A stretch of DNA of 64,000 nt, from the NCBI RefSeq assembly GCF_012849095.1, contig NZ_CP051680.1:124001-188000 (forward strand), written 5' to 3'. A program made the position numbers and the translations under genes. Under the pieces are notes generated by a model. It saw nothing but the letters and a program-made list of their open reading frames with translations. It was not told the DNA's origin and did not search any database. This document shows positions 1-8,067 of the stretch, piece after piece; the first letter of the stretch is position 1, and every line of letters begins with the position of its first letter. The DNA comes from Cohnella herbarum. Its GTDB lineage: Bacteria; Bacillota; Bacilli; Paenibacillales; Paenibacillaceae.

Positions 1-222
1 ATCGACGCTCATATCACGACGCTTATCGCGGCCGGGGTGCTTTATTTCATGGGTCACGGTATCGTCAAGAGCTTCGCCGTCGTTCTGATCGCGAGTATCA
101 TCATTAATATTCTGACGAACGTATTCCTTCCGCGTTACCTGTTGAGCATACTCGTCAAGAGCGGACGGTTTAACAAACCGGGTAATTACAGCGTGAAGGA
201 AGGTGAGATCAATGCGCTCTAA
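1..222 (+). CDS. secD: SecD C-terminal end (partial)
   Basis: Only the last 73 residues are inside the window, and the frame is open from base 1. The residues form two hydrophobic segments followed by a short basic tail (NVFLPRYLLSILVKSGRF), as at the C-terminus of the SecD/SecF RND-type export factors. Immediate overlap with secF on the same strand identifies it. SecD and SecF together use the proton gradient to help pull translocating proteins through SecYEG. They are separate genes here, unlike the fused secDF of Bacillus subtilis. The 5' part lies outside the window. Confidence 0.85.
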   Translation: MDAHITTLIAAGVLYFMGHGIVKSFAVVLIASIIINILTNVFLPRYLLSILVKSGRFNKPGNYSVKEGEINAL

Positions 223-1120
223 ACGTACTTTTGACTTCGTCAAATCCAGTCGTAAGTTTCTCATTGTCTCAGCGATCATTACCCTTCTAGGTATTTTCGC
301 CGTCAGTATTTTCGGATTGAACTACGGCATTGATTTCAGTTCCGGTACTTCCGTTGATATTTCGACTACGAAATCCGTTGAGGAAGCAAAGCTAAGAACG
401 TTCCTTGACGATCAGAAATTAGGCGATTATACGCTTACGACTGCCGAAAATCGGGATTCGATCCGCTTTAAGCAGGCACTTAACGAACAGCAGGAGAAAG
501 ATTTCAAAGCCGCGTTCTTATCGAACATCGATGCGGACGCATCCTTCGAGGTCAACATCGTAGACGTCGACATCGCGAAGGAACAGCAGAAGAGCGCTTT
601 GATCGGAATGGCCGTCGCTTGCCTAGGGATCGTTATCTACGTGAGCATGCGGTTCGAATGGCGCTTCGCCATCGCTGCGGTAACATCGCTGATCTACTGC
701 GCGTTCTTCGTCATCTCGATGTTCTCCATTTTCCGATTCGAAGTGAACTTACCGTTCATCTTGGCGGTACTTACGATTATCGGTTATGCAATCAACGATA
801 CTGTCGTAATTTTCGACCGGATTCGCGAGAATCTGCGCTTCGCCAAAATTAAGACCCATGCGGATCTTGATTTGCTCGTAAACAACAGCATTTGGCAGAC
901 GCTTGCCCGATCCATTAATACGGTTATTACGGTTCTGATTGCTTCGGTTTGCCTATTTATCTTCGGTAGCGAATCCATTAAGCTATTCTCGTTAGCCATG
1001 ATCTTCGGATTGGTTAGCGGCGCTTATTCTTCGATCTTTATCGCGAGCCAGTTCTGGTTGTACTTGAAGAAAAAGCAGCCGATCAAGAAAGTCGCCGTTA
1101 AACCGCAAAGCACGAATTAA
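212..1120 (+). CDS. secF: Protein translocase subunit SecF
   Basis: This 302-residue membrane protein is the SecF half of the SecDF export motor in the cytoplasmic membrane. TM1 lies at about residues 13-33 and is followed by the family motif NYGIDFSSGTS. An extracytoplasmic domain follows to about residue 120, then five membrane segments including the conserved GYAINDTVVIFDRIREN stretch. ATG 212 is chosen because AAGGTGAG sits 5 nt upstream; an in-frame GTG at 203 has no site. The gene overlaps the secD stop by 11 bp, indicating translational coupling. Length and motifs are normal for the family. Confidence 0.95.
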   Translation: MRSKRTFDFVKSSRKFLIVSAIITLLGIFAVSIFGLNYGIDFSSGTSVDISTTKSVEEAKLRTFLDDQKLGDYTLTTAENRDSIRFKQALNEQQEKDFKAAFLSNIDADASFEVNIVDVDIAKEQQKSALIGMAVACLGIVIYVSMRFEWRFAIAAVTSLIYCAFFVISMFSIFRFEVNLPFILAVLTIIGYAINDTVVIFDRIRENLRFAKIKTHADLDLLVNNSIWQTLARSINTVITVLIASVCLFIFGSESIKLFSLAMIFGLVSGAYSSIFIASQFWLYLKKKQPIKKVAVKPQSTN

Positions 1121-1192
1121 TACGAGTCCGCAGATCAGCATTGTTGTTGTCTTGGACCAACCGTTTCAAGCATCAGGAAAGGAGTGGCTCTA

Positions 1193-2131
1193 GTGGCTAT
1201 GGAACAACGTTCCGTTTCCGCGGAACAAGGCTCACTGGTATCCATGTGGGGGCTGCTCGGCTTGTTTATTATGAAAGGCACGGTCGGGTGGTTGACGGGA
1301 AGTAAAGCTCTGCTGGCGGACGCTTGCCAATCTGCGGCCGACTGCGCCGGTACGGTCACGTCTTATCTTGGCATTCGCAAAGCGCGCTTAGATCCGAATG
1401 CGGCGAGCCCGTCCCGTCAGCAGCCGGAATCTGCGGTAGCGATCGTATTGTCGGCGTTGCTGCTCGTTGCGGGAATCGAGATCGGGATTTCCTCGGTTCG
1501 TTCGATCGCTAACGGAGTCGACGAGGCTCCTGGCGTTGGCGCGGTATTCGTAATCGTAGCGGGTATCGGAGTTCGCGAAGGACTCATTCGGTACAAAAGA
1601 AGTCGCGATAACCGATGCGGAATACGCATGGACCGGATGGGAGATAACCGCTCAGATATATTCGCTTCCTTAACCGCTTTAGTCGGTACGACGGGAGCGG
1701 TCGTAGGAGACCTCTACGACATGCCGGTCCTATACGTTCTAGATCCGGCCGCCGGCCTTGTCATCGCCGTGTTCGTAGTGCGGATGGGCTACCGCTTGGC
1801 GTCCGGAGCGCGCGCGACCGATCGCCATGCGATCGACGATGCGGATGCCCAAACGTTATTGGAGGCTGTCCAGAGAGTGGACGGAGTCATTGCCGTCGAC
1901 GAAGTGAAGGCTCGGGAGCAAGGCCATTATATCGTATTGGATGTTTTGATCCGCGTAAACCCGAGAATCAGCGTATTCGAAGGGCAGGACGTAGCGCAAC
2001 GCGTGCGCCGCCAACTGACGAAGAGGTTCCTCCACATTACGGAGGTGAACGTGAAGGTACAGCCGTTCGATCCCGGGTTTCCTTACAAATCCAATCATTC
2101 AGACGATGAGCTCTCGTCGATGCTGCAATAA
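1193..2131 (+). CDS. Cation diffusion facilitator (CDF) family transporter
   Basis: A 312-residue protein with a CDF membrane domain of six helices to about residue 215 and a C-terminal cytoplasmic ferredoxin-like domain (about 220-300) typical of metal-efflux CDFs. TM2 has LLADACQSAAD where the usual metal motif is H/DxxxD, so the first ligand is Gln. TM5 has DNRSD, an acceptable DxxxD. The altered TM2 site makes the metal uncertain; Mn or Zn would be guesses. GTG 1193 is preferred because AGGAAAGGAG lies 9 nt upstream. The gene sits alone between secF and recJ. Confidence 0.85.
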   Translation: MAMEQRSVSAEQGSLVSMWGLLGLFIMKGTVGWLTGSKALLADACQSAADCAGTVTSYLGIRKARLDPNAASPSRQQPESAVAIVLSALLLVAGIEIGISSVRSIANGVDEAPGVGAVFVIVAGIGVREGLIRYKRSRDNRCGIRMDRMGDNRSDIFASLTALVGTTGAVVGDLYDMPVLYVLDPAAGLVIAVFVVRMGYRLASGARATDRHAIDDADAQTLLEAVQRVDGVIAVDEVKAREQGHYIVLDVLIRVNPRISVFEGQDVAQRVRRQLTKRFLHITEVNVKVQPFDPGFPYKSNHSDDELSSMLQ

Positions 2132-2172
2132 TCTTTAGTTAATTAGGGCTATCAAATCGTTTTACGAATTCG

Positions 2173-2201
2173 ATCCGCCGTCACTCTGCCGGCGGATTTG
2201 T
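2173..2201 (+). terminator. Probable terminator after the CDF gene
   Basis: ATCCGCCG and CGGCGGAT form an 8-bp GC-rich stem with a 9-nt loop, followed by a short T-containing tail (TTGTT). It lies between the CDF stop codon and the recJ ribosome site. The tail is weak. Confidence 0.5.
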
Positions 2202-2274
2202 TCGCGATTAAGGAGTATATAATTCAACAAGGATCAATAAAGAAATGATGAAATGAAGAAAGGAGGCAACGAAT

Positions 2275-4755
2275 GTGATACATTCCAAATACAGATGGGA
2301 CATTCCGTCCTATGACGAGGGGACCGTCTCTGGGCTTGCCGCCGAATTCAAAGTGAGCCGGCTTGTTGCCGGCGTATTGGCCAGTAGGGGGTGGACTCCA
2401 TCGGAGGCGACTTCCGCATTTCTTCATCCGGCTATCGACCAGTTGCTTGATCCATTCGCGATGAAAGGAATGAGCACGGCCGTTGAGCGGATCTCGCTGG
2501 CTGTGAGAGAAGGGGAGCGAATTCGCGTTTACGGCGACTACGATGCGGATGGCGTAACTTCGACCGCTCTCATGATACGTTTGTTAAACGAGTTGGGCGC
2601 TAACTTCGATACATATATTCCTCACAGAAGCCGCGAGGGCTATGGACTTAATATAAACGCGATAGACTTAGCCGTTGAAGCCGGAGTTCGGTTGCTGATA
2701 ACGGTAGATAACGGAATTAGCGCGGTGGAACAAATTGCCTACGCTATGCAACGCGGCATCGACGTGATCGTCACCGATCATCACGAACCTCCCGAGATTT
2801 TGCCGGAGGCGATCGCTCTTGTTAATCCGAAGCAGAAGGATTGTCCTTATCCATTCAAAGGATTATGCGGAGCCGGTGTCGTATTCAAACTCGCCCACGC
2901 GATGTTAGGGCGCCCCGTAATCGAATACGCGGATTTAGCGGCTATTGGCACGATCGCGGATCTGATGCCTCTTTCCGGCGAAAATCGCATTATCGCGCGT
3001 CTCGGTTTAGCACAGATGCGGCGTAATCCGATTGCGGGCATCCGTGCGCTCTGTAAGGTCGCGGGATTAAAGGCAGAGGATCTGACCAGCGGAAGGATCG
3101 GATTTTCCCTTGCCCCGCGACTGAATGCGGGGGGACGGCTAGAGCATGCGGACACCGCGGTTAAGCTGCTCGCGGCAGTCCATGACGAGGAAGCGGAGCG
3201 GTTCGCGGAGGATCTCGACCGGTTAAACTTGGAACGTCAAGCGCTGGTCGAGCAAACGGTGATCGAAGCGGACGAGATGTGGCAACGTCAGTGCGCCGCG
3301 GACGAAGGCAAGCGAAGAAACGTAATCGTTCTAGCTAAGGAAGGCTGGAATGCGGGGATTGCGGGTTTAGTCGCTTCCAAGCTTGTGGAACGCTATTACC
3401 GCCCAGCCATCATACTGGCAACGGATGCGGAGACTGGTCTGTGCAAAGGCTCCGCGCGATCAATAGAAGGTTTCGATCTCTACGAGGCTCTCACGGATTG
3501 CGCGGATTTAATGGAGCATTACGGCGGTCATCAAGCTGCCGCCGGGATGACCCTTTCCCGCGATAACGTTAGCGAATTGGCGGAAAGGCTGCATGTCTTG
3601 GCCGGGGAACGGCTCAGCGCGGAAGATTGGCAGCCGAAGAGACGGGTCGATCTCGTAATCCCTCTGTCCGAAGTATCGCTTAAATCGGTGGATCAGTTGG
3701 CCGACTTGGAGCCGTTCGGCAACGGGAATCCGACGCCGCGCGTTATGATCAAGGACGTCACGATCCGGGAAAGCCGCACGATGGGCAAAGAAGATAAGCA
3801 TTTGCGTTTAACCGTCGAGCAGTCCGGACAATCGCTTGAAATGGTCGCGTTCGGGATGGGGAACCAACGGAGTCGTCTTCTGCCCGGAGTCCAAATAGAC
3901 TTTCTTGGCGAGTTATCGGTGAATGAATGGAACGGAAACCGGAAAGTGCAAGCGATGCTGCAAGATTTTCGGTCACGGCAATTATTGTTGAAGGATAGAC
4001 GAAAGGAACGGGATTTCTGGACGGAAGTGGAGAATGCCATCTTAAGCGATCCTTCTCGCATGGCAATCGGATGTGCCACGGCGATATTATACAAAGAAGC
4101 CGTTACCCGGTTCGGCCATTCCGGTATTGCTATCTGTCTCTATCATGAGGGTGGCATCGATTTAGGGGCCGTTGCTGAAACCGCGGCTTCCGTCTCCGCA
4201 ACCAACTCCGTCCTCGCTGCATCCTTCGGGGATGAAGACGGGCAGAACTTCCAGAGCAATGAGCAATGGCGTCATTTACTTTTATTGGGGTTACCTGCAA
4301 GCGAGATGGAGATCCGAACGCTGAAGCGCTGGCTTTCACCCGAGCAAGGGCTTGAAAGCGTGACGGTGTACGCCGATCCGCGTATGGAGCGGGCCAGCAG
4401 AGCAGCTCAGATTCCCGACCGCAAGCAGTTCGGCGAAGTCTACTCCCTGTGCCGCAACAAAGGCTCCTGGTTGGATAGTCCGGACGGATTTCTTCAGGAT
4501 ACGGCATTGAAAACCGGGCATACGCTATCTACGATTCGGATGATACACGAGGTATTCATCGAGCTTGGTTTCATCGCGGCGGACGGTTCGTCGAGGAAGA
4601 TCGTGCCGAATCCGCCTCGCCGGGAATTGGAAGATTCTCCGCGTTACCGGAAAGCAACCGAACTAGCCGTGGGCACGAGATTAGTTGAACTGACCACGGA
4701 GGAGCTTCGGAAGTGGTTCACGGCGTGCCATACGACTTCGTCTGGCGCGGTATAA
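2275..4755 (+). CDS. recJ: Single-stranded-DNA-specific exonuclease RecJ
   Basis: RecJ degrades single-stranded DNA 5' to 3' during recombination and mismatch or base-excision repair in the cytoplasm. The 826-residue protein has the DHH-family motifs: DYDADG (about 88-93), a VDNG motif near 144, and DHH (168-170). The DHHA1 domain carries GGHQAAAG near residue 420, followed by an OB fold and a long C-terminal extension usual in Bacillales RecJ. The start is GTG 2275 with AGGAGG 8 nt upstream; the overlapping ATG at 2273 is followed at once by a stop. Repeat DNA begins directly after the stop codon. Confidence 0.97.
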   Translation: MIHSKYRWDIPSYDEGTVSGLAAEFKVSRLVAGVLASRGWTPSEATSAFLHPAIDQLLDPFAMKGMSTAVERISLAVREGERIRVYGDYDADGVTSTALMIRLLNELGANFDTYIPHRSREGYGLNINAIDLAVEAGVRLLITVDNGISAVEQIAYAMQRGIDVIVTDHHEPPEILPEAIALVNPKQKDCPYPFKGLCGAGVVFKLAHAMLGRPVIEYADLAAIGTIADLMPLSGENRIIARLGLAQMRRNPIAGIRALCKVAGLKAEDLTSGRIGFSLAPRLNAGGRLEHADTAVKLLAAVHDEEAERFAEDLDRLNLERQALVEQTVIEADEMWQRQCAADEGKRRNVIVLAKEGWNAGIAGLVASKLVERYYRPAIILATDAETGLCKGSARSIEGFDLYEALTDCADLMEHYGGHQAAAGMTLSRDNVSELAERLHVLAGERLSAEDWQPKRRVDLVIPLSEVSLKSVDQLADLEPFGNGNPTPRVMIKDVTIRESRTMGKEDKHLRLTVEQSGQSLEMVAFGMGNQRSRLLPGVQIDFLGELSVNEWNGNRKVQAMLQDFRSRQLLLKDRRKERDFWTEVENAILSDPSRMAIGCATAILYKEAVTRFGHSGIAICLYHEGGIDLGAVAETAASVSATNSVLAASFGDEDGQNFQSNEQWRHLLLLGLPASEMEIRTLKRWLSPEQGLESVTVYADPRMERASRAAQIPDRKQFGEVYSLCRNKGSWLDSPDGFLQDTALKTGHTLSTIRMIHEVFIELGFIAADGSSRKIVPNPPRRELEDSPRYRKATELAVGTRLVELTTEELRKWFTACHTTSSGAV

Positions 4756-4797
4756 GGCACCGGGAGGAAATCGAGCGCGGCTATGCCGCTTTAAGAC
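4756..4797 (+). repeat. Single 51-bp-family B unit flanking the A array
   Basis: Directly after the recJ stop there is one degenerate copy of the B repeat: GGCACC, GGGAGG, then GCGGCTATGCCGC at 4777 and TTTAA. The same order of words recurs in the B array at 6678-6965. The family A array is therefore bracketed on both sides by B units. Confidence 0.7.
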
Positions 4798-5262
4798 GGA
4801 CCAATTAGCGCTCGAAGCGGCTTGCAGCACACATTTTCTTGAAAACAGACTAATTAGACCGCTCGAAGCGGGTTGCAGCACATGTTCTCTCGAAACGGGC
4901 CAATTAGACCGCTCGAAGCGGGTTGCAGCACACATTTTCTCGAAACCGGACCAATTAGACCGCTGGCAACGGCTTGAAGCACACATTTTCTCGAAAACAG
5001 ACTAATTAGACCGCTTGTAGCGGCTTGCAGCACACATTTTCTCGAAACCGGACCAATTAGACTGCTCGAAGCGGCTTGCAGCACACATTTTCTTGAAAAC
5101 AGACTAATTAGACTGCTCGTTGCGGCTTGCAGCACACATTCTCTCGAAACCGGACCAATTAGACCGCTGGCAGCGGGTTGCAGCACACATTTTCTCGAAC
5201 CCGGACCAATTAGACCGCTCGAAGCGGTTTGCAGCACTCATTTTCTCGAAACCGGACCAATT
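4798..5262 (+). repeat. Tandem repeat family A, 51-bp unit, nine copies
   Basis: The anchor word TTGCAGCACA (TTGAAGCACA in copy 4) recurs at 4822, 4873, 4923, 4974, 5025, 5076, 5127, 5178 and 5229, so spacing is 51 bp with one 50. Each unit carries CACATTTTCTCGAAACC, GGACCAATTAGACCG and a small palindrome of the type CCGCTCGAAGCGG. Units differ by scattered substitutions. The array continues beyond the IS element at 6551. The minus strand stays open through the units only because 51 is divisible by three; no ribosome site is seen, so it is treated as non-coding. Confidence 0.9.
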
Positions 5263-5301
5263 TGGACCTCTGTCAAGAAAGTGGACACGCTATAAGAGCG
5301 T

Positions 5302-6138
5302 TTATTTAATACTGGTATAGTACTGGGCTTCGAATTGCGAAGGTGATAAGTAACCTAGCGAACCATGTATTCTCTTACGGTTGTAGAAGAGCTCAATATA
5401 TACAAACATCTCTTGTTGCGCCTGCGCCTTCGTTTGAAATTTCGTACAGTAAATAAACTCCTTCTTCAGCACGCTGTGGAACGATTCGATACAGGCGTTG
5501 TCGTAGCAGTTACCTTTGCGGCTCATGCTTGCTTCCATGCCATATTGCTTTAACCTTTCACGGTATTCATCTGATGCATACTGCGAACCCCGATCAGAGT
5601 GGTGTATAAGCCCTTTGGGAGGTTTGTGCGTACTGTATGCCTGATCAAGCGCTGCAAGCACTAAATCGGTTGTCATTCGGTCTGCGAGCTTCCAGCCCAC
5701 AATCTTACGGGTATATAAATCCAGAACGCTGGCGAGGTACAAACGGCCTTCACGGCACGGTATATAGGTAATATCGGTTACCCAAATCTTGTTAGGTGCA
5801 GTCGTCTTAAAATTCTGATTCAGCACGTTTGGTGCTATAGGTTGATCGTGATTCGAGTCAGTGGTGGTCACTCGGAATTTCTTAGATACACAAGAACGTA
5901 AACCATTCTCATGCATGATTTTCCCTACTAAACGTTCAGAAACTGTCCAACCTTCTTTTCGTAGAAGTTTTGTGATTTTAGGGCTACCATACCTGTTGTG
6001 AGCGTCTAGGAAAAGCCAGGTGATTCGCGCCAATAGCGCTCTGCGACGCTTCTGATAACTGTTCTGGACGGTCTTCTCCAAGAGCCATTTATAGTAACCG
6101 CTCCGTGATACACATAGAACTGTGCACATCTTCTCCAT
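5302..6138 (-). CDS. IS3-family transposase OrfB (catalytic part)
   Basis: This integrase-core transposase has the DDE triad: D in WVTDITYI, D in [11 protein letters not shown] and E in [14 protein letters not shown]. An HTH_21-like region ([15 protein letters not shown]) precedes it. It ends [18 protein letters not shown], typical for IS3. The isolated reading starts at ATG 6138. The same frame stays open upstream to the slippery site at 6210-6216, giving [20 protein letters not shown], so the working protein is probably an OrfAB fusion made by -1 frameshifting. No internal stop or damage is visible. Confidence 0.95.
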   Translation of the reverse strand: MEKMCTVLCVSRSGYYKWLLEKTVQNSYQKRRRALLARITWLFLDAHNRYGSPKITKLLRKEGWTVSERLVGKIMHENGLRSCVSKKFRVTTTDSNHDQPIAPNVLNQNFKTTAPNKIWVTDITYIPCREGRLYLASVLDLYTRKIVGWKLADRMTTDLVLAALDQAYSTHKPPKGLIHHSDRGSQYASDEYRERLKQYGMEASMSRKGNCYDNACIESFHSVLKKEFIYCTKFQTKAQAQQEMFVYIELFYNRKRIHGSLGYLSPSQFEAQYYTSIK

Positions 6139-6176
6139 TCGAAACTCGGAGCGATGATCTTCGATGAACTGGAACC

Positions 6177-6482
6177 TTAGTTCCTTTCTTTGCTGAAGAT
6201 GTGCATGGCCTTTTTTAGGATAGCGATTTCTTCCTTGAGATCCTCAATCGTGCGTTCTTGCTCCATCAGTTGCTTATCTTTCTGGTGAAGGGTCGCACGA
6301 TCTACAAGCGGTTCATTCTCAAACTTGCGGTACTTGGTCATCCACTGTTTTAACGTACCACTTGGGATGTTTAAATCTTCTCCGATCTGGGGCAATGTCT
6401 TTGTCTGTTCCTGAATGTATTTAACAGTCTGTTCTTTAAACTCTTCACTGTAATGCTGTCTCTTCTCACCCATACCGGACAC
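6177..6482 (-). CDS. IS3-family transposase OrfA (HTH protein)
   Basis: This 101-residue OrfA has an N-terminal helix-turn-helix ([13 protein letters not shown] to [11 protein letters not shown], about residues 11-52) and a C-terminal leucine-zipper-like coiled coil (about 65-95, [20 protein letters not shown]). OrfA binds the element ends and shares its N-terminus with the OrfAB fusion. The frame ends 39 bp before the isolated orfB start. An A-rich slippery heptamer lies inside its last codons. Confidence 0.93.
   Translation of the reverse strand: MSGMGEKRQHYSEEFKEQTVKYIQEQTKTLPQIGEDLNIPSGTLKQWMTKYRKFENEPLVDRATLHQKDKQLMEQERTIEDLKEEIAILKKAMHIFSKERN
6210..6216 (-). other. Probable -1 frameshift site of the IS3 element
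   Basis: On the minus strand the sequence is AAAAAAG, read CTA AAA AAG in orfA. Slipping back one base joins orfA to the open frame that leads into orfB. This is the standard IS3 arrangement; actual frameshifting is inferred. Confidence 0.7.
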
Positions 6483-6550
6483 CTCATCTTCTTATTGTTT
6501 TTTATTATCTGTTAGTTCTTATGAGGTGTCCACTTTCTATTCTAGCTGCA

Positions 6551-6677
6551 ATTAGTCTGCTCGCAGCGGGTTGCAGCACACATTTTCTTGAAAACAGACT
6601 AATTAGACCGCTCGTAGCCTTGCAGCACACATTTTCTCGAAACCGGACCAATTAGACCGCTGGCAGCGGGTTGCAGA
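6551..6677 (+). repeat. Tandem repeat family A, three copies after the IS
   Basis: The A anchor TTGCAG recurs at 6571, 6620 and 6671 (spacings 49 and 51). The 49-bp spacing comes from a 2-bp loss in CTCGTAGCC-TTGCAG. The last copy changes into family B within about 10 bp, at TTGCAGAGTGGATTTAGAG. Confidence 0.88.
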
Positions 6678-6965
6678 GTGGATTTAGAGCGGCTACGCCG
6701 CTTTAAATCGAGAAAAGTGGCACCTTTGGAGGGAATAGAGCGGCTACGCCGCCTTAAATCGAGAAAAGAGGAACATTTGGAGGAATAGAGCGGCTACGCC
6801 GCCTTAAATCGAGAAAAGAGGCACTTTTGGAGGGAATAGCGCGGCTACGCCGCCTTAAATCGAGAAAAGCGGCACCTTTGGAGGGAATAGAGCGGCTACG
6901 CCGCCTTAAATCGAGAAAAGAGGCTCCTTTGGAGGGAATAGAGCGGCTACGCCGCCTTAAATCGT
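6678..6965 (+). repeat. Tandem repeat family B, 51-bp unit, six copies
   Basis: The hairpin word GCGGCTACGCCG occurs at 6689, 6740, 6790, 6841, 6892 and 6943 (spacings 51, 50, 51, 51, 51). Each unit reads AATAGAGCGGCTACGCCGCC, then TTAAATCGAGAAAAGAGG and CACTTTTGGAGGG. The core can fold as AGCGGC-TAC-GCCGCT. The 9-mer TCGAGAAAA is the reverse complement of TTTTCTCGA in family A. The array ends about 175 bp before apt. Confidence 0.9.
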
Positions 6966-7076
6966 AAGTAAAGGGGCAAATTCGCAAGCGCAGGTTGCTT
7001 TGGGTTACTTTGTGCTCCGCCCTCGTACCTACGCGCTCGTACCTTCGAGCTCTAGCCAAAGTACCTCGATAAAGTG

Positions 7077-7082
7077 TATAAT
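7077..7082 (+). promoter_or_regulatory. Possible -10 box for apt
   Basis: TATAAT lies 60 bp before the chosen apt start. No good -35 box is seen 17 bp upstream (AGCCAA), so the call rests on the -10 alone. Confidence 0.35.
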
Positions 7083-7141
7083 GCTGTTCGTAATAAAGTA
7101 ATGAAGCAGTCGTTCCATTCAACCAAAGGAGCATGGTCCTC

Positions 7142-7654
7142 GTGAATTTTAAAGATTACATCCGGGTTATTCCCGATTTTCCGCAACCGGGCATTCGGTT
7201 CAAAGATATTACGACGCTGCTGAAAGACGGTCCGGCTTATCGCGCCGCCATCGATTCGTTGAAAGAGCTCGTGAAAGAGAAAGAAATCGATCTGATCGCG
7301 GGGCCTGAAGCTCGCGGTTTCGTCATTGGGGCTCCGCTGGCGATCGCGCTCGGCGTAGGATTCGTTCCGATTCGCAAGAGCGGCAAGCTGCCGGGAAGTA
7401 CGGTAGAAGCCGCCTATGATTTGGAATACGGCAAAGACCGTCTAGCCATTCATAGCGACTCGATCCAACCGGGCCAGAAAATACTGATAGCGGACGATTT
7501 GCTCGCTACCGGCGGCACGATTGCTACCTCTATTGACTTAATTACTCAGTTGGGCGGAGATATCGTCGGCGCGGCTTTCTTGATCGAACTTGGCTATCTC
7601 AGCGGCCGCGACAAGTTGCAAGGCATCGATGTCGTTTCCCTCATGACTTACTAA
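7142..7654 (+). CDS. apt: Adenine phosphoribosyltransferase
   Basis: Apt converts adenine and PRPP to AMP in purine salvage. The 170-residue protein has the type I phosphoribosyltransferase PRPP loop [13 protein letters not shown] at about residues 114-126 and the family N-terminus [21 protein letters not shown] 7142 is selected: AAAGGAG (7125-7131) is 10 nt upstream, whereas ATG 7133 is only 1 nt from it, and 170 residues equals the usual length. relA follows downstream after a terminator and a 350-bp gap. Confidence 0.95.
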   Translation: MNFKDYIRVIPDFPQPGIRFKDITTLLKDGPAYRAAIDSLKELVKEKEIDLIAGPEARGFVIGAPLAIALGVGFVPIRKSGKLPGSTVEAAYDLEYGKDRLAIHSDSIQPGQKILIADDLLATGGTIATSIDLITQLGGDIVGAAFLIELGYLSGRDKLQGIDVVSLMTY

Positions 7655-7679
7655 TTAAAGCTGCATATGACCGATCTGG

Positions 7680-7719
7680 GACATTCTCGTAGTCTGACGA
7701 CTGCGGGAGTGTCTTTTTT
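7680..7719 (+). terminator. Rho-independent terminator after apt
   Basis: GACATTCTCGTAGTC and GACTGCGGGAGTGTC form an imperfect stem around TGAC, followed by six T. Confidence 0.8.
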
Positions 7720-7763
7720 AAGACTGGATTTCTGATCGTAGTTAAAACGGTAACTGAGGAGTT

Positions 7764-7830
7764 ACGCGGAAAATCCGTCTAACGATCCCTCGATTAGTTC
7801 GTACTTAGTGGATACGCGGAAAATCCGACT
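7764..7830 (+). repeat. Two-copy direct repeat in the apt-relA gap
   Basis: ACGCGGAAAATCCG followed by TCTAA or ACTAA occurs at 7764 and 7814, a 50-bp spacing close to the 51-bp period elsewhere in the window. Similarity fades outside about 20 bp. The rest of the 348-bp gap between the apt terminator and relA shows no gene, clear promoter or structure that I can support. Confidence 0.55.
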
Positions 7831-8067
7831 AATTCTCCCTTTCTTTCAAACGACGAATGGTCCGAACAGTTGCGTTTTAACGGGCTTTATCATATTTTGG
7901 ATCATCGGGCCAAAGAACCGATTCGCGACGGTTGTTGTTGCAAATCTTTCTCCGAGTTTTGGGACTCCGGCACTATGGTTGACGTTTTACGTCGCTAAGA
8001 GGCATAATGGTAGCAATAACTTCAGGGGAAACTCCCGGCGTCCGGCGCCGGTGGAAAGGAATCTAGC

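Larger units (their letters stand above)
5263..6550 (-). mobile_element. IS3-family insertion sequence inside the A repeat array
   Basis: The 1288-bp element starts TG and ends CA. Its imperfect inverted ends share GAAAGTGGACAC and ATAAGA (left near 5277-5300, right near 6518-6536). It is flanked by a 3-bp direct repeat ATT (5260-5262 and 6551-6553). Removing the element and one ATT restores an exact 51-bp spacing between neighbouring A repeat anchors (5229 and 6571), which confirms both borders. It carries orfA and orfB in overlapping frames, as usual for IS3. Confidence 0.93.

Noticed and set aside
4681..5237. Open minus-strand frames of 101-127 codons through family A repeats
   Set aside because: They exist because a 51-bp unit keeps frame. 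No ribosome site, no recognisable domain, and the array is broken by 49- and 50-bp units.
4756..6965. CRISPR array
   Set aside because: Units are similar over their whole 51 bp; there are no unique spacers of constant length between short identical repeats, and no cas genes nearby.
6754..7134. Minus-strand frame of 126 codons through family B repeats
   Set aside because: Same reason as for family A; one unit is 50 bp and no start signals are seen.
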